Positions 1 to 9,380 of a DNA stretch of 43,567 nucleotides are shown here, piece after piece. Made by a program: the position numbers and the translations under genes. The DNA is from Bacteroidales bacterium (GTDB taxonomy: Bacteria; Bacteroidota; Bacteroidia; Bacteroidales; Lentimicrobiaceae). The notes below the pieces were generated by a model. That model made no database searches and was not told the origin of the DNA. It worked only from the letters and a program-made list of their open reading frames with translations. Every line of letters begins with the position of its first letter. The first letter of the stretch is position 1. Location of the stretch: assembly GCA_022837485.1 (NCBI GenBank), contig JALHHH010000010.1, positions 1-43,567 on the forward strand, given 5' to 3'.

Positions 1-2542
1 GTACATCACAAACAGGTCTTTATCGCTGACGGTATTCACCCGCATTACGTCGAGAGCCGGGAGCCAGTACTGATGAACCTTACCTGCCTTTACCGGAGGG
101 AACGGCGGATGCCCACCCTGCTGCCGGATTTCAAAACTCTGTAAATCGGCCACAAGCGAATCGGGATAGAACATAAAGCGTTCCGATTCGCTTGTGGATG
201 TCATAAATGTCAGACTTCCGTTTGCTTCCAGTCCCTTGTTGCTCAGTTTAAGCGAATTGAACACCCTGCCCCTGTCGTCGTATACGGGTAATCCCGAAGC
301 GGCAAGCTGCCGGATAAATCCAAGAGAATAGTCAGGCATCACCTTCAAGGGTTCACGAATATCTGGCATGATTCCGCCTGAATACAGAAATCCTTCGAAT
401 TTAAGACCTTCCGTGGTAAAACTGTTGAGACTGTCGAGCGTAAAGGGATCGACCTGGTAATAGAAATTATCGCGTTTATATGCTCCTTTTTCGATTCGCG
501 GGTTGTCGAAATAGACGAATGCGTCGTTCTTACTGATAAACACCGGAAACTCAGGATATTCCTCAATGCCTGACTTATTACCCGGATTATCGATAAGCAG
601 TTCGCCGCTAAGGTTGGCGATAACGTTCTTTACAAGCACCTGACCCGGTTTGTTGTTGATTTTGGAAAGCGTATCCACTTTGAATGCAATCGAATCGATC
701 TGTGGCATATCGAGCTTGAACTTATTATAGTCGAACGAGCTCTTGTTGGCATAAAAGTCGAAGTATCCGGCACGTACCAGACCTGTGAAGATAAAATCCC
801 TGTTTTTCCGCAGCAGGATTTCCTTATCGGCCGGAAATATTTCAACGGACTGCCGGTCGCTGAGTCTGACTTCCGGAACGCCTTTGATTTTCAGGTCAAA
901 GGTATTGAGGTCAAGAACGGCATTACTGGTCCGGTTTACCTGGGAAAAGATTTGGATAACGTCGTAATCTTTCTTTTTGCTACGGGCGCTCAGGTAATCG
1001 TTGAGGCGGTTTGCAACTTCGATGCGTTCGTTGTCAATGTTATAAATGATGTATCCTCCGTTCGACAGGTTGATAACCATGGCTTTAACCTGTTCAATCG
1101 GTTTTTGCATAAAAGCCACCAGATCGCTCAGATAGAACACTTTGGTTTTATAACGCTCGGTATAATTATAAATCACGTTGATAGGATTGATATCGTCGAT
1201 CCCCTGAAGGCCATGGTATCGTGCTTCGGAGTAGAAGCTGGCGGATTCAAAAACGGCATCTCCCTGCTGACGGACTCCGCGCAGCATCTCGAAGCTCATA
1301 CTGTCGCTGCCCATGGGGTAATAGAGGGCTTCGAAATACATATCCACGTTATGGTATGAATTGAAAAACGGACTTGAGGAGGCTCCTTCGCCGGAGCGGA
1401 TCAGCAGCAGTTGTTTATCGGCATCGATGTACCGGAGCTGAACGCCCGGATGAAAAATTGAGTCGGATTCGTAAAAGATGGTTGCGCTGACGCGTTGGGA
1501 TGCCAGGCGGTCGGGACGGATGACAAAATCGCGGGAAGTGAGCCGGACAAACGGCTGTCCGTTGCGGCTAATCCACAGAGTGGCATCCCGGTCGCCATAG
1601 CCTGAACCGATAATGCGGGGTCCTTCGAGCGTAAAACCGCCTCTGTAATCCATGTCTTTAAATACCTGTTTGATTTCGATATCGGTTTGGTACGAAATAA
1701 AACGGGGGAAGGTAGCCCTGTCGGCCGGCACTCCTATCAGTACCCGGTCGTCGAGCCTTCCGGTCAGCGGAAACGGAAAGAAATCCTTGTGGTAGAAATT
1801 AACGGAATCGGCCGACCAGAATGTTTGCTTCAGGTTGATGCTGTAATTATTTACGATTGCATATACTTTCTTCGGATCCAGTCCAAAGCTTTCCCAGAAT
1901 ACATTGCCGCCATTTCCGGCGAACTGGTCTTTAAACGGAAAATGAATCCCGGAAGTGCCGGAAATGCGAATGCTGTCGCGTCCGGAAATACAGACCAGAT
2001 CAATGTTGTTGAATCGCACGAACAGGGTGGTGTCAAAACCGAAACTGTAGGTTCCGTTTCGAAACTGCCAGGAATTGGCGTTCGATTTAAACAGGATTTT
2101 TTTAGAATTCAGGCTTGTGGTGTTGGTCAGGAAGTTGCCCAGCAGCCGGAGGCTTTTGGCATCGATAAACGGTTCCAGTCCCCTGTGCCAGGCCAGAATT
2201 CCGGCGGGTGCCGTTCCCGGTGCAAAAGAAGTCAGAGCTTCAAGGTAGTCGCGAAATGCCGGTGTAGGGCGCATACGCTGCGCCAGCATAAGATTGCTGA
2301 TCCGGATAATCTCCTGCTGAACCTCGTACGAATACTCTCCGGCATTCCACCGGCCGGTAAACAGCTGAATTAGTTCTTTGGTCGAACGATCGTTCGACTG
2401 TTGCATGTAAGCCGAGAGTTCGACGACAAATAAAGCGGGATCTTCGGCAAACGATTTCGGAGTCTGGGCTGAAGTTTTGAAGGTGATGATCCCCAGCAAG
2501 AGCAGCGACAGCAAAAAAAGTCCGGATATAGTTATTTCGCAT
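1..2542 (-). CDS. Very large exported hypothetical protein, partial, with apparent frameshift in the signal peptide
   Basis: I do not recognise a function. The minus-strand frame has no stop from about 2620 down to base 1, so at least 840 residues are encoded and the C-terminus lies outside the window. The mature part starts just after LLSLLLLGIITF...TSAQ, a signal-peptide core ending near residue 26. It continues with soluble, beta-rich sequence with many FDT/YYP/IRISG-type stretches and no obvious catalytic motif. In the frame as given there is no ATG before this core. The only in-frame upstream options are GTG at 2631 (inside prmA) or TTG at 2514. An ATG at 2542 encodes MRNNYIRTF, an ideal charged n-region, but in the other frame. 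Removing one T from the seven-T run at 2513-2519 joins the two. I therefore place the start at 2542 with a -1 correction. Large exported proteins of this kind are, from recall, common next to prmA/tpiA in Bacteroidota. Confidence 0.7.
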
Positions 2543-2587
2543 TCCTGATCGGTTAGTTTGTTTTGGGCCTGCCCTGAATTCCGGATA

Positions 2588-3421
2588 TCAGTCCATGGTA
2601 AAAGCGGCGGCCACCCAGTTATTCTTTTCACGCATGCTTTGATACGTCAGCCCCAGCATAGCAGCTTTTTCACTTACGGCATCGAGATCGTCCCTGTAAA
2701 AACCGCTCATCAGCAGCATGCCGCCATGCACTAAACAAGCGGCATATGCCTGCATATCGGCCAATAAAATATTACGGTTTATATTGGCAATGATCAGGTC
2801 GAAAGACATATCCCGGAGCAGGCCCGCATCACCATGATAAACGTTTATACCGGGTGTATTATTTTTTAAAATATTCTCCAGGGAATTTTTATAGGCCCAT
2901 TCATCGTTATCTATGGCAGTTACTTTCTCCGCTCCCCGCATCGATGCCAGAATGGCAAGCACCCCGGTACCGCAGCCCATGTCGAGCACCCGTTTCGGGC
3001 CGGGCATTACTTCGAGCAGAGTTTCTATCATCAGTGCAGTCGTTTCGTGGTGGGCTGTTCCGAACGACATCTTGGGTTCTATTACGATTTCGTGTTCAAA
3101 ACCTTCGGTGGCAGGATGAAAGGGTGCCCGGATGTGGCACCGCCCGCCAATGGTTACGGGTTCAAAATTCGACTCCCACACGGCATTCCAGTTCTGTTCG
3201 GGAATTACCTTCCAGCTGTATTTAATGTCGCCGTCTCCCGGCCAGAGCATAGGATCGCTCAGTACAGAGGTATCAAATGCCGGTGCAGGAATATATGCCA
3301 GCAGTCCGTCGCCGGTTAGTTCGAAGCTTTCGAATCCGAGCTCTCCCAGGCGGGCCATGATAATTTCGGTGAGCGTTTCCTCATAATCGGGGAGGATGCA
3401 GCTCAGTTGAATATAATCCAT
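2588..3421 (-). CDS. prmA: Ribosomal protein L11 methyltransferase
   Basis: Predicted cytoplasmic SAM-dependent methyltransferase that trimethylates ribosomal protein L11. The 277-residue protein has the usual two parts: an N-terminal alpha-beta substrate-recognition domain (about 1-90) and a class I methyltransferase domain. The SAM-binding loop VLDMGCGTG is at residues 145-153 and the PrmA-type motif IANIN at 211-215. The length is slightly shorter than the proteobacterial enzyme, as usual in Bacteroidota. It starts at the ATG 15 nt downstream of the tpiA stop, so it is co-transcribed with tpiA. The large exported gene follows immediately. Confidence 0.93.
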   Translation of the reverse strand: MDYIQLSCILPDYEETLTEIIMARLGELGFESFELTGDGLLAYIPAPAFDTSVLSDPMLWPGDGDIKYSWKVIPEQNWNAVWESNFEPVTIGGRCHIRAPFHPATEGFEHEIVIEPKMSFGTAHHETTALMIETLLEVMPGPKRVLDMGCGTGVLAILASMRGAEKVTAIDNDEWAYKNSLENILKNNTPGINVYHGDAGLLRDMSFDLIIANINRNILLADMQAYAACLVHGGMLLMSGFYRDDLDAVSEKAAMLGLTYQSMREKNNWVAAAFTMD

Positions 3422-3436
3422 ATCGGGTTTCCGGGA

Positions 3437-4195
3437 TTAAAAACTGTTAATGATCTTCACAAAATCTCCTGCTTTAAGCGAAGCACCACCGATAAGTCCG
3501 CCGTCCACATCGGGATTGGCAAAGAGTTCGCGGGCATTGGAGGCATTGCAGCTTCCGCCGTACAGGATGGTTGTTTCAGCGGCAGCTTCCTTTCCGAAGA
3601 TTTTGCCCGCCATTTCCCGGATGTATGCATGCATTTCCTGAGCCTGCTGAGGCGACGCCGTTTGTCCGGTACCTATGGCCCAAACGGGTTCATACGCGAT
3701 AACCACATTTGAAAACTCTTCGGCGGTAAGCCCTGAGAGAGCCTCTGTTATCTGCTGACCCACCACTTCAAAATGGAGATTCCGTTCGCGCTGCTCCAGT
3801 ACCTCGCCGCAGCAATATATTGGGATCAGTCCGTGTTTCAGTGCCTGTTTGACTTTCCGTGCGATCAGGGCATCGGTTTCTCCGTAAAAACTACGGCGTT
3901 CGGAGTGGCCTGCAATAACATACGAAGCTCCGGCAGAAGCGATCATAGCGGCCGATATTTCTCCGGTATAGGCTCCCGCCTCATGTTCGCTGATGTTTTG
4001 GGCACCGCAGCTGAAGTTATTTTCGGTGGCAACATCGGATGTCATCTCCAGATACAGAGCCGGGGGGCATATTACAACTTCAACATCTTCGGGACGGTCA
4101 GAGGCAAGCTCATCGGCAATACCGAAAACAAGATCTTCGGCTTCGCTGAATGTCTTATTCATCTTCCAGTTTCCTGCAACTATTTTCTTTCTCAT
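3437..4195 (-). CDS. tpiA: Triosephosphate isomerase
   Basis: Interconverts dihydroxyacetone phosphate and glyceraldehyde 3-phosphate in glycolysis and gluconeogenesis. The 252-residue length is normal for the TIM barrel. All hallmark residues are present: GNWKMN (Asn9, Lys11), AGHSERR with catalytic His97, AYEPVWAIGTG with catalytic Glu169 and the flexible loop, and the phosphate-binding YGGS near the C-terminus. It lies between an ABC permease gene (29 nt upstream) and prmA. No promoter was found directly upstream, which fits a long minus-strand operon. Confidence 0.98.
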   Translation of the reverse strand: MRKKIVAGNWKMNKTFSEAEDLVFGIADELASDRPEDVEVVICPPALYLEMTSDVATENNFSCGAQNISEHEAGAYTGEISAAMIASAGASYVIAGHSERRSFYGETDALIARKVKQALKHGLIPIYCCGEVLEQRERNLHFEVVGQQITEALSGLTAEEFSNVVIAYEPVWAIGTGQTASPQQAQEMHAYIREMAGKIFGKEAAAETTILYGGSCNASNARELFANPDVDGGLIGGASLKAGDFVKIINSF

Positions 4196-4223
4196 AATCG
4201 AGTATAAAATTAAAAATATTCAA

Positions 4224-5306
4224 TTACCCCGCCAGTCTGACCCTCGGGTCAAGCAGTCCGTAGATAATATCCACAAAAATATTAATAATCACCAACATTA
4301 CTGCTATGAAAAGTACGGCACCCATAGCAACGGGGAAGTCATACTTCTCAAGTGCTCCTACTATCACCACCCCTATGCCTTTCCAGTCGAACACATATTC
4401 CACAAAAACCGCACCTGCCATGAGGGATGCAAACCAACCCGAGACAGCTGTAACAACGGGATTCATGGCATTACGCATCACATGGCGGGCGATAACACGG
4501 AATTTGCTCAGTCCTTTTGCTTTCGCCGTGCGGACGAAATCCTGCGAAAGCACCTCCAGCACAGAGCTGCGGGTGAGTTCGATTATGATAGCAAGCGGAC
4601 GAATTCCAAGGGTTAGGGCCGGCAAAATAAGGTTCTTCAGGTCGAGGTATTCGCCTCTTCCCAGATCATCCACGCTCCAGAGCGAGCCGAACATATTTAG
4701 TCCGGTATATTGGGCCAGCACGTAGGCAAAGAGCCAGGCCATAAGAATGGCTGCAAAAAACGACGGAAGCGACATTCCGAAAACGGATAATACCATCGAG
4801 AGTCGATCGAAAAGTGAATCTTTGTGCAAGGCTGCCATTACACCCGTAAAAATACCGAGAATGGCGGCAAATCCTATGGCTACGGCCGCCAGAAGCATGG
4901 TATTTGGAAATGCCTGGGCGATGATTTCCGAAACCTTGCGCTGACTCTGGTAGGAACGCCGCAGGTATGGCTTTTTCAGAATGATACGGGCATCTCCTGT
5001 TGACAGCAGGGCCGTAAACGGGGCATACTTACCCGGGTCGGGATACCACATGGAGGCGGGATCTGCTACCGAATGAAACGATACCGGTGAAAGATCGTTG
5101 AGAAATCCAGCATACTGGACGAGCAATGGCTGGTCGAGACCCAGCTCACGGTTGATAGCTTCTACAGAGGCGATATCGGCACGTTGTCCAAGCATCATGC
5201 GTGCCGGATCGCCCGGAAGGATATTGAATAGTGCGAACACCAGGGTTATCACTCCCAGAAGCACATAAATTCCGTATAACAGCCGCCTCAGGATATACCG
5301 GTGCAT
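4224..5306 (-). CDS. ABC transporter permease, DppB/OppB type (orphan)
   Basis: Predicted inner-membrane permease of the dipeptide/oligopeptide/nickel ABC family. The 360-residue protein starts with the typical MHRYILRRLLYGIYVLLGVITLVF segment read in parts: a charged n-region followed by TM1, then LPGDPARMMLG. It ends with the binding-protein-dependent transport domain, including the EAA-like loop around FVRTAKAKGLSKFRV and the final NIFVDIIYGLLDPRVRL. About six membrane spans are visible. Its N-terminal periplasmic loop (about residues 30-125) is longer than usual. No DppC, ATPase or binding protein gene is nearby, so its partners must be encoded elsewhere. It sits between the DoxX gene and tpiA, 8 nt after the DoxX stop. 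Confidence 0.9.
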   Translation of the reverse strand: MHRYILRRLLYGIYVLLGVITLVFALFNILPGDPARMMLGQRADIASVEAINRELGLDQPLLVQYAGFLNDLSPVSFHSVADPASMWYPDPGKYAPFTALLSTGDARIILKKPYLRRSYQSQRKVSEIIAQAFPNTMLLAAVAIGFAAILGIFTGVMAALHKDSLFDRLSMVLSVFGMSLPSFFAAILMAWLFAYVLAQYTGLNMFGSLWSVDDLGRGEYLDLKNLILPALTLGIRPLAIIIELTRSSVLEVLSQDFVRTAKAKGLSKFRVIARHVMRNAMNPVVTAVSGWFASLMAGAVFVEYVFDWKGIGVVIVGALEKYDFPVAMGAVLFIAVMLVIINIFVDIIYGLLDPRVRLAG

Positions 5307-5314
5307 AAAACGGA

Positions 5315-6433
5315 TTATGGTTTGCAGGCTTCAGGAAATTTCGTCCGGAAGGCTGAGTAGTCGGGAAAATCGTTGAAATGCCATTTACCGATTACCACAC
5401 CATTACTGAGTGCGATGAGTCCCGGATTGGCTCTTACCATCGTTTTAAGGGTGATGTCGTCGGCATGGAAGAAATCATAGGAAAGTCCGAGTTTCACCGA
5501 CACTCCGTCGATCTGGGGGTCAAGAGAACTTGTAAGAGCAATGAAACCATTCCCGTGGGCTTCAGCAGCTGCAGCAAAATCATTCATCCGCATAAGTCCT
5601 TTTTCGTTTGCCTTTTCAACATCCCATGTGATCAGAAAGAACTGGCAGGCAGGATTCTCAAGAAAATCAGCGGTATAGTCGTTGCCTTCCCGGTCGATGA
5701 TCTGAAGATCGTGCGCCAGGGAAACGTTGGGATCGTCGATTCGCTGATCCACAAACTCCCACTGTGTCATCCATACCGAATCGTTGTAAGGATAATCGGG
5801 TGATAGATACTCCTGCGTTTTACCGGTAACAACATTGCGGAAGGTAAGGTAATACTTCACCGGAAGGGGATTTTCATTTACCATTTTATTACCTACCTTC
5901 CAGTCCATGAAATCGATCACCGGCAGATGGCGATAGCAGTACACCGATAATCCGGCAAAAAGCGCCGCAAAAAGTGCAGCCGTTCCGTATGAGGTAAAAG
6001 CACCGTAATTATCCTTTGTCTTTTTTCGCCATACAAAAAGGATGAGGGTAGGAATCATCAGGATTACGTTTTTGTAGAACGTCTGCCAGTTGGTAAGAAC
6101 GATGGCATCGCCGAAGCAACCGCAATCGGGAACAGGGTTGTTGATGGCATCGTTAAGGGTAAGGATGGTAAAAAACGACATCACACCCAGCAGCAGCCAT
6201 GCATTTACTCCGGGTTTGAGATTCAGAAGCACCACTACGCCCAGAACAAACTCCATCGTACTGAGCATTATCGACAAAACCAGCGCCAGGGGTATCATCC
6301 ATTCTGTACCGAAGGCTATAAAATAATCCTCAAGCCGGTAAGCCGTACCCAGAGGGTCAATTCCTTTAACAAAACCCGAGAAGATGAAAACAACTCCAAC
6401 GAAAATTCTGGAAATAAAGTGAAGTACGCGCAT
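5315..6433 (-). CDS. DoxX/MauE-type membrane protein, BT_3928 family
   Basis: The 372-residue membrane protein begins with a four-helix DoxX/MauE-like domain (about 1-155): ISRIFVGVVFIFSGFVKGIDP, then a CGCFGD motif (near residue 110) after the third helix. A fifth hydrophobic segment follows, then a soluble periplasmic C-terminal domain (about 185-372). That domain looks like a divergent thioredoxin fold but lacks a clear CxxC. DoxX/MauE domains are generally tied to quinone or disulfide redox chemistry; the role of this family is not established to my knowledge. It is embedded between DUF1599 and the permease/tpiA genes, an arrangement I recall from Bacteroides, where this gene adjoins tpiA. 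Confidence 0.88.
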   Translation of the reverse strand: MRVLHFISRIFVGVVFIFSGFVKGIDPLGTAYRLEDYFIAFGTEWMIPLALVLSIMLSTMEFVLGVVVLLNLKPGVNAWLLLGVMSFFTILTLNDAINNPVPDCGCFGDAIVLTNWQTFYKNVILMIPTLILFVWRKKTKDNYGAFTSYGTAALFAALFAGLSVYCYRHLPVIDFMDWKVGNKMVNENPLPVKYYLTFRNVVTGKTQEYLSPDYPYNDSVWMTQWEFVDQRIDDPNVSLAHDLQIIDREGNDYTADFLENPACQFFLITWDVEKANEKGLMRMNDFAAAAEAHGNGFIALTSSLDPQIDGVSVKLGLSYDFFHADDITLKTMVRANPGLIALSNGVVIGKWHFNDFPDYSAFRTKFPEACKP

Positions 6434-6485
6434 GTTTCAGAGATTTTTTATGGGCAACGGCAGCAGTAATGCAGCAGTAGTCCCG

Positions 6486-7034
6486 TTAATTCTTTTGTTC
6501 TCCCAGTTTTATCAGGGCAAAAATGGCATAGTTGATCATATCAAAGTAATTGGCATCCACCCCTTCGGAAACGAAAGTATTTCCCTTATTATCCTCAATT
6601 TGCTTCACGCGAAGCAGTTTCATAAGGATAATATCGGTAAGGGAGCTGATGCGCATATTTCGCCAGGCTTCGTCGTAATCGTGATTTTTGTCGAGCATGA
6701 GCGACTTTGCCTGAGCGGTATATTTATCGTAAAGGGCTTCAACATCTTCTGCTGCCATGACAACGTCGGGTGAATCTCCCAGTTCCAGCTGGATCAGGGC
6801 AATTACGGCATAATTGATGATACCGATAAATTCAGGCCATTCATCTTCGCCTATCCTGTGGGTTCCGGTTTTCTGAATGGTACGGATGCGATTGGCTTTG
6901 ATGTATATCTGGTCGGTAAGGGACTCCGGCCTGAGTACACGCCAGGCAGTTCCGTAGTCTTTCATCTTTTTTAAAAATATATCTTTGCAGGCAAGGATGG
7001 CTGTATCGAATTGATCAGCAGTAACTCTATTCAT
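6486..7034 (-). CDS. DUF1599 domain protein with internal duplication
   Basis: 182-residue cytoplasmic protein made of two similar halves. Half one has the elements DYGTAWRVLRPESLTDQIY, then INYAVIALIQL. Half two has DYDEAWRNMRISSLTDIIL, then INYAIFALIKL. This matches the DUF1599 family, which Pfam, from memory, describes as a nucleotide-modification-associated domain. No enzymatic residue can be assigned from the sequence. It is the first gene of the minus-strand tpiA cluster, divergent from folP with only 37 nt between starts. The clear pattern of paired alpha-helical repeats suggests a MazG-like all-alpha fold, which is inference. Confidence 0.88.
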   Translation of the reverse strand: MNRVTADQFDTAILACKDIFLKKMKDYGTAWRVLRPESLTDQIYIKANRIRTIQKTGTHRIGEDEWPEFIGIINYAVIALIQLELGDSPDVVMAAEDVEALYDKYTAQAKSLMLDKNHDYDEAWRNMRISSLTDIILMKLLRVKQIEDNKGNTFVSEGVDANYFDMINYAIFALIKLGEQKN

Positions 7035-7071
7035 ATATTATTAGTTGTTAACTATTTAATTCAACAAAACC

Positions 7072-7965
7072 ATGTCAGCAACTGCTGCTGCTTTGCCGGA
7101 TAAAGGTAAAAATTTTTCACAAACCCGAAGGCTTTGGTGCGGAAATACCTTTCTTGATCTCACACAGCCGGTAGTAATGGGCATTTTAAACATCACGGAC
7201 GATTCCTTTTACGACGGTGGCAGGTATTTAACTGAGACTGCCGTTATGAACCGAACGGAGCAGATGCTGGCGGAGGGAGCCCGGATTATTGACGCAGGAG
7301 CTATTTCCACACGACCGGGCTCCAGACCCCTGCCTGCAGAAGCGGAAACCGAACGGCTTTTACCTGTAGTGAAAAACATCGTACGCAACTTCCCCGAAGC
7401 CCTGGTATCGGTTGACACTTACAGAGCTGAAGTTGCTCGGGCGGTTGCCGGTGAAGGTGCACACATCATCAACGACATATCGGGTGGCACCATGGATAAG
7501 ACCATGCCTGCAACCATGGCCAAACTTGAAGCTGCCTACGTGCTGATGCACATAAAAGGTACGCCAGAAAATATGCAGCAAAATCCTGAATACAAAGATG
7601 TAACGAAAGATGTCGGACTCTTTTTCAGGCAGCAGCTTGATCAGTTTGTAAAGCACGGAAAAACGAACATCATACTGGATCCCGGATTTGGATTCGGTAA
7701 AACCATAGCGCACAACTATACCCTGTTGCACGAGCTTGAATCGTTCCACGATTTTGGTTATCCCCTGCTGGTTGGCGTATCACGCAAATCAATGATATAT
7801 AAAGCATTGGGAACCAATCCGGAGGAAGCCCTGAACGGAACAACTGTCGTGAACACCTTAGCACTTGAACGGGGCGCACACATTCTGAGGGTCCACGATG
7901 TGAAGCCGGCGGTGGAGGCAATTAAAATAATCGCATTGCTCAGAGAATCCCGTCCGAATGCCTAA
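7072..7965 (+). CDS. folP: Dihydropteroate synthase
   Basis: Condenses p-aminobenzoate with 6-hydroxymethyl-dihydropterin diphosphate in folate synthesis. The 297-residue protein shows the TIM-barrel signature motifs in order: MGILNITDDSFYDGG (the usual TPDSF is TDDSF here), IDAGAISTRPGS, INDISGG, LMHIKGTPENMQ, ILDPGFGFGKT and GVSRKSM. An N-terminal extension of about 30 residues precedes the barrel. The cdaA gene follows after 21 nt, so the two are probably co-transcribed. A TATCTTTG element at 6980-6987 inside the divergent DUF1599 gene could be its promoter, but lacks a good -33 box. Confidence 0.96.
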   Translation: MSATAAALPDKGKNFSQTRRLWCGNTFLDLTQPVVMGILNITDDSFYDGGRYLTETAVMNRTEQMLAEGARIIDAGAISTRPGSRPLPAEAETERLLPVVKNIVRNFPEALVSVDTYRAEVARAVAGEGAHIINDISGGTMDKTMPATMAKLEAAYVLMHIKGTPENMQQNPEYKDVTKDVGLFFRQQLDQFVKHGKTNIILDPGFGFGKTIAHNYTLLHELESFHDFGYPLLVGVSRKSMIYKALGTNPEEALNGTTVVNTLALERGAHILRVHDVKPAVEAIKIIALLRESRPNA

Positions 7966-7986
7966 TTTTGCAAAAAAGCGCTGAAA

Positions 7987-8823
7987 ATGGCCGAACTCCT
8001 GATACCCTTTTTCATAAATATCCGCCTGCTGGATGTGATTGACATTCTTCTGGTAGCATTCATGCTTTACGAGTTATACAACCTGGTTAAAGGAACGGCT
8101 GCCATCAATATTCTGCTTGGCATTGTGGCTGTTTTCCTGGTGTGGAGACTGGTAAGGATTCTTGAAATGGAGCTTCTGACCGAGATATTGGGAGCCTTTA
8201 TCAGCGTTGGATTTATTGCCCTGATCGTGGTGTTTCAGCCGGAGATCCGGAAATTTCTGCTGCTGCTTGGAACACCTACTTTTATCCGTAAAAGTCAGCG
8301 ACGTTTTCTTTTCTGGAAGATCAGGTACTCAAACGATGAAAACCTCGACATCGACACCATTGTTCAGGCCTGCCACCGTATGGCAAACGCCAAAACCGGT
8401 GCTCTGATCGTCATCGGAAAAATAAATGAGCTGGAGGAATACATCAACACAGGCGAAATCATCGATGCCCGAATCTCTGAACAGCTTATTGAGAACATCT
8501 TCTTCAAAAATGCACCACTTCACGATGGTGCAATGATCATTATCGGCAACAAAATAAGGGCGGCAAGCTGCATACTGCCCGTTTCGAAAAACGATGAACT
8601 GCCGTCCCATATCGGACTGCGGCACCGTTCGGCGGTTGGTATTACCGAACGTTCGGATGCCGTTGCCATCGTTGTGTCGGAACAAACGGGACGCATCTCG
8701 TGGAGCAAGGGCGGGGAACTTATCCCCGGTATTCAGCCTTCGAAGCTGAAATCACTGCTCGAGGAGGAGTTTAATCCTGAAAACGGGCACAAACCCAAAG
8801 AGCAGCCCGGGACGGAAGCTTAA
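7987..8823 (+). CDS. cdaA: Diadenylate cyclase, CdaA type
   Basis: Synthesises the second messenger c-di-AMP from two ATP. The 278-residue membrane enzyme has a hydrophobic N-terminus (about residues 10-95, roughly three helices) followed by a DAC domain. Signature motifs are LHDGAMIIIGNKI (DGA) and LRHRSAVG (RHR), with SEQTGRIS after them. The C-terminal tail (EEEFNPENGHKPKEQPG) is charged and probably disordered. It lies directly behind folP, a pairing that I recall as conserved in Bacteroidota. It ends 4 nt before the stop of the convergent lipoprotein gene. Confidence 0.94.
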   Translation: MAELLIPFFINIRLLDVIDILLVAFMLYELYNLVKGTAAINILLGIVAVFLVWRLVRILEMELLTEILGAFISVGFIALIVVFQPEIRKFLLLLGTPTFIRKSQRRFLFWKIRYSNDENLDIDTIVQACHRMANAKTGALIVIGKINELEEYINTGEIIDARISEQLIENIFFKNAPLHDGAMIIIGNKIRAASCILPVSKNDELPSHIGLRHRSAVGITERSDAVAIVVSEQTGRISWSKGGELIPGIQPSKLKSLLEEEFNPENGHKPKEQPGTEA

Positions 8824-8826
8824 GGA

Positions 8827-9357
8827 TTATTCAGCGGACTGTTCCGCAGCCTTTGCTTCAAACTCACGAATCAGCTCTTCTGGCGTTTTCCCCAGATTAT
8901 TAATGGCGGCCTCCGCATCATCGGCCAGTTCGTGTTCCGGAAAACGTAAAAGGAAATCCTGGTAGGTTTTCAACGCCAGTCCAAGATTGCTCAGCTGGTT
9001 TTCATAAATAAACGCCTTGAGAAAGACGGTTTCGGGTATGCGCTCACTTTTGGGAAACTCGTTAAGCATGCGGTCGGCAAGCTCCATAGCTTTGACACCG
9101 TTGTTTGTACCCATACTCAGACTGAGGGCTTTATAAAGATATTCCTGCGCCCTGGCGTCGTCGCTGTATTGGTCGACGAAATGCAGGTACATATCCAGAA
9201 GCTCGCCGAGCCGGGCGGCATCGGGCCGGGCTTCCATGGCCGTAAGCTCGTTCTCAAGTGCAGTGATGGCTTTAACCTCTTTTTCTACTGGTGCACCGCA
9301 CGAAACGGCCAGCACAATCAACAAAACAGCCCATAAGGCAACAGACAATCTTTTCAT
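8827..9357 (-). CDS. Tetratricopeptide-type lipoprotein
   Basis: 176-residue exported lipoprotein. The N-terminus MKRLSVALWAVLLIVLAVSCG has a lipobox-like VSC with Cys20, so it should be lipid-anchored. The rest is helical and contains TPR-like repeats, e.g. YKALSLSMGTNNGVKAMELADRM, AFIYENQLSNLGLALKTYQDF and HELADDAEAAINNLG. The function is unknown. YbgF/BamD-like periplasmic TPR proteins look similar, but this one is short. It is the last gene of ruvX-def-TPR, 23 nt after the def stop. Confidence 0.85.
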   Translation of the reverse strand: MKRLSVALWAVLLIVLAVSCGAPVEKEVKAITALENELTAMEARPDAARLGELLDMYLHFVDQYSDDARAQEYLYKALSLSMGTNNGVKAMELADRMLNEFPKSERIPETVFLKAFIYENQLSNLGLALKTYQDFLLRFPEHELADDAEAAINNLGKTPEELIREFEAKAAEQSAE

Positions 9358-9380
9358 ACGCGGATATTAATTGTTTCCTT

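Noticed and set aside
1687..2373. Long plus-strand open frame of 228 codons
   Set aside because: It lies antisense to the large exported gene, whose minus frame is open over 2.5 kb with a signal peptide and natural protein-like composition. The plus translation shows no family.
6980..6987. TATCTTTG as the folP promoter
   Set aside because: It lies in the DUF1599 coding region where the complementary codons spell Lys-Asp-Ile, and no -33 box is present at the right distance; kept only as a possibility in the folP entry.
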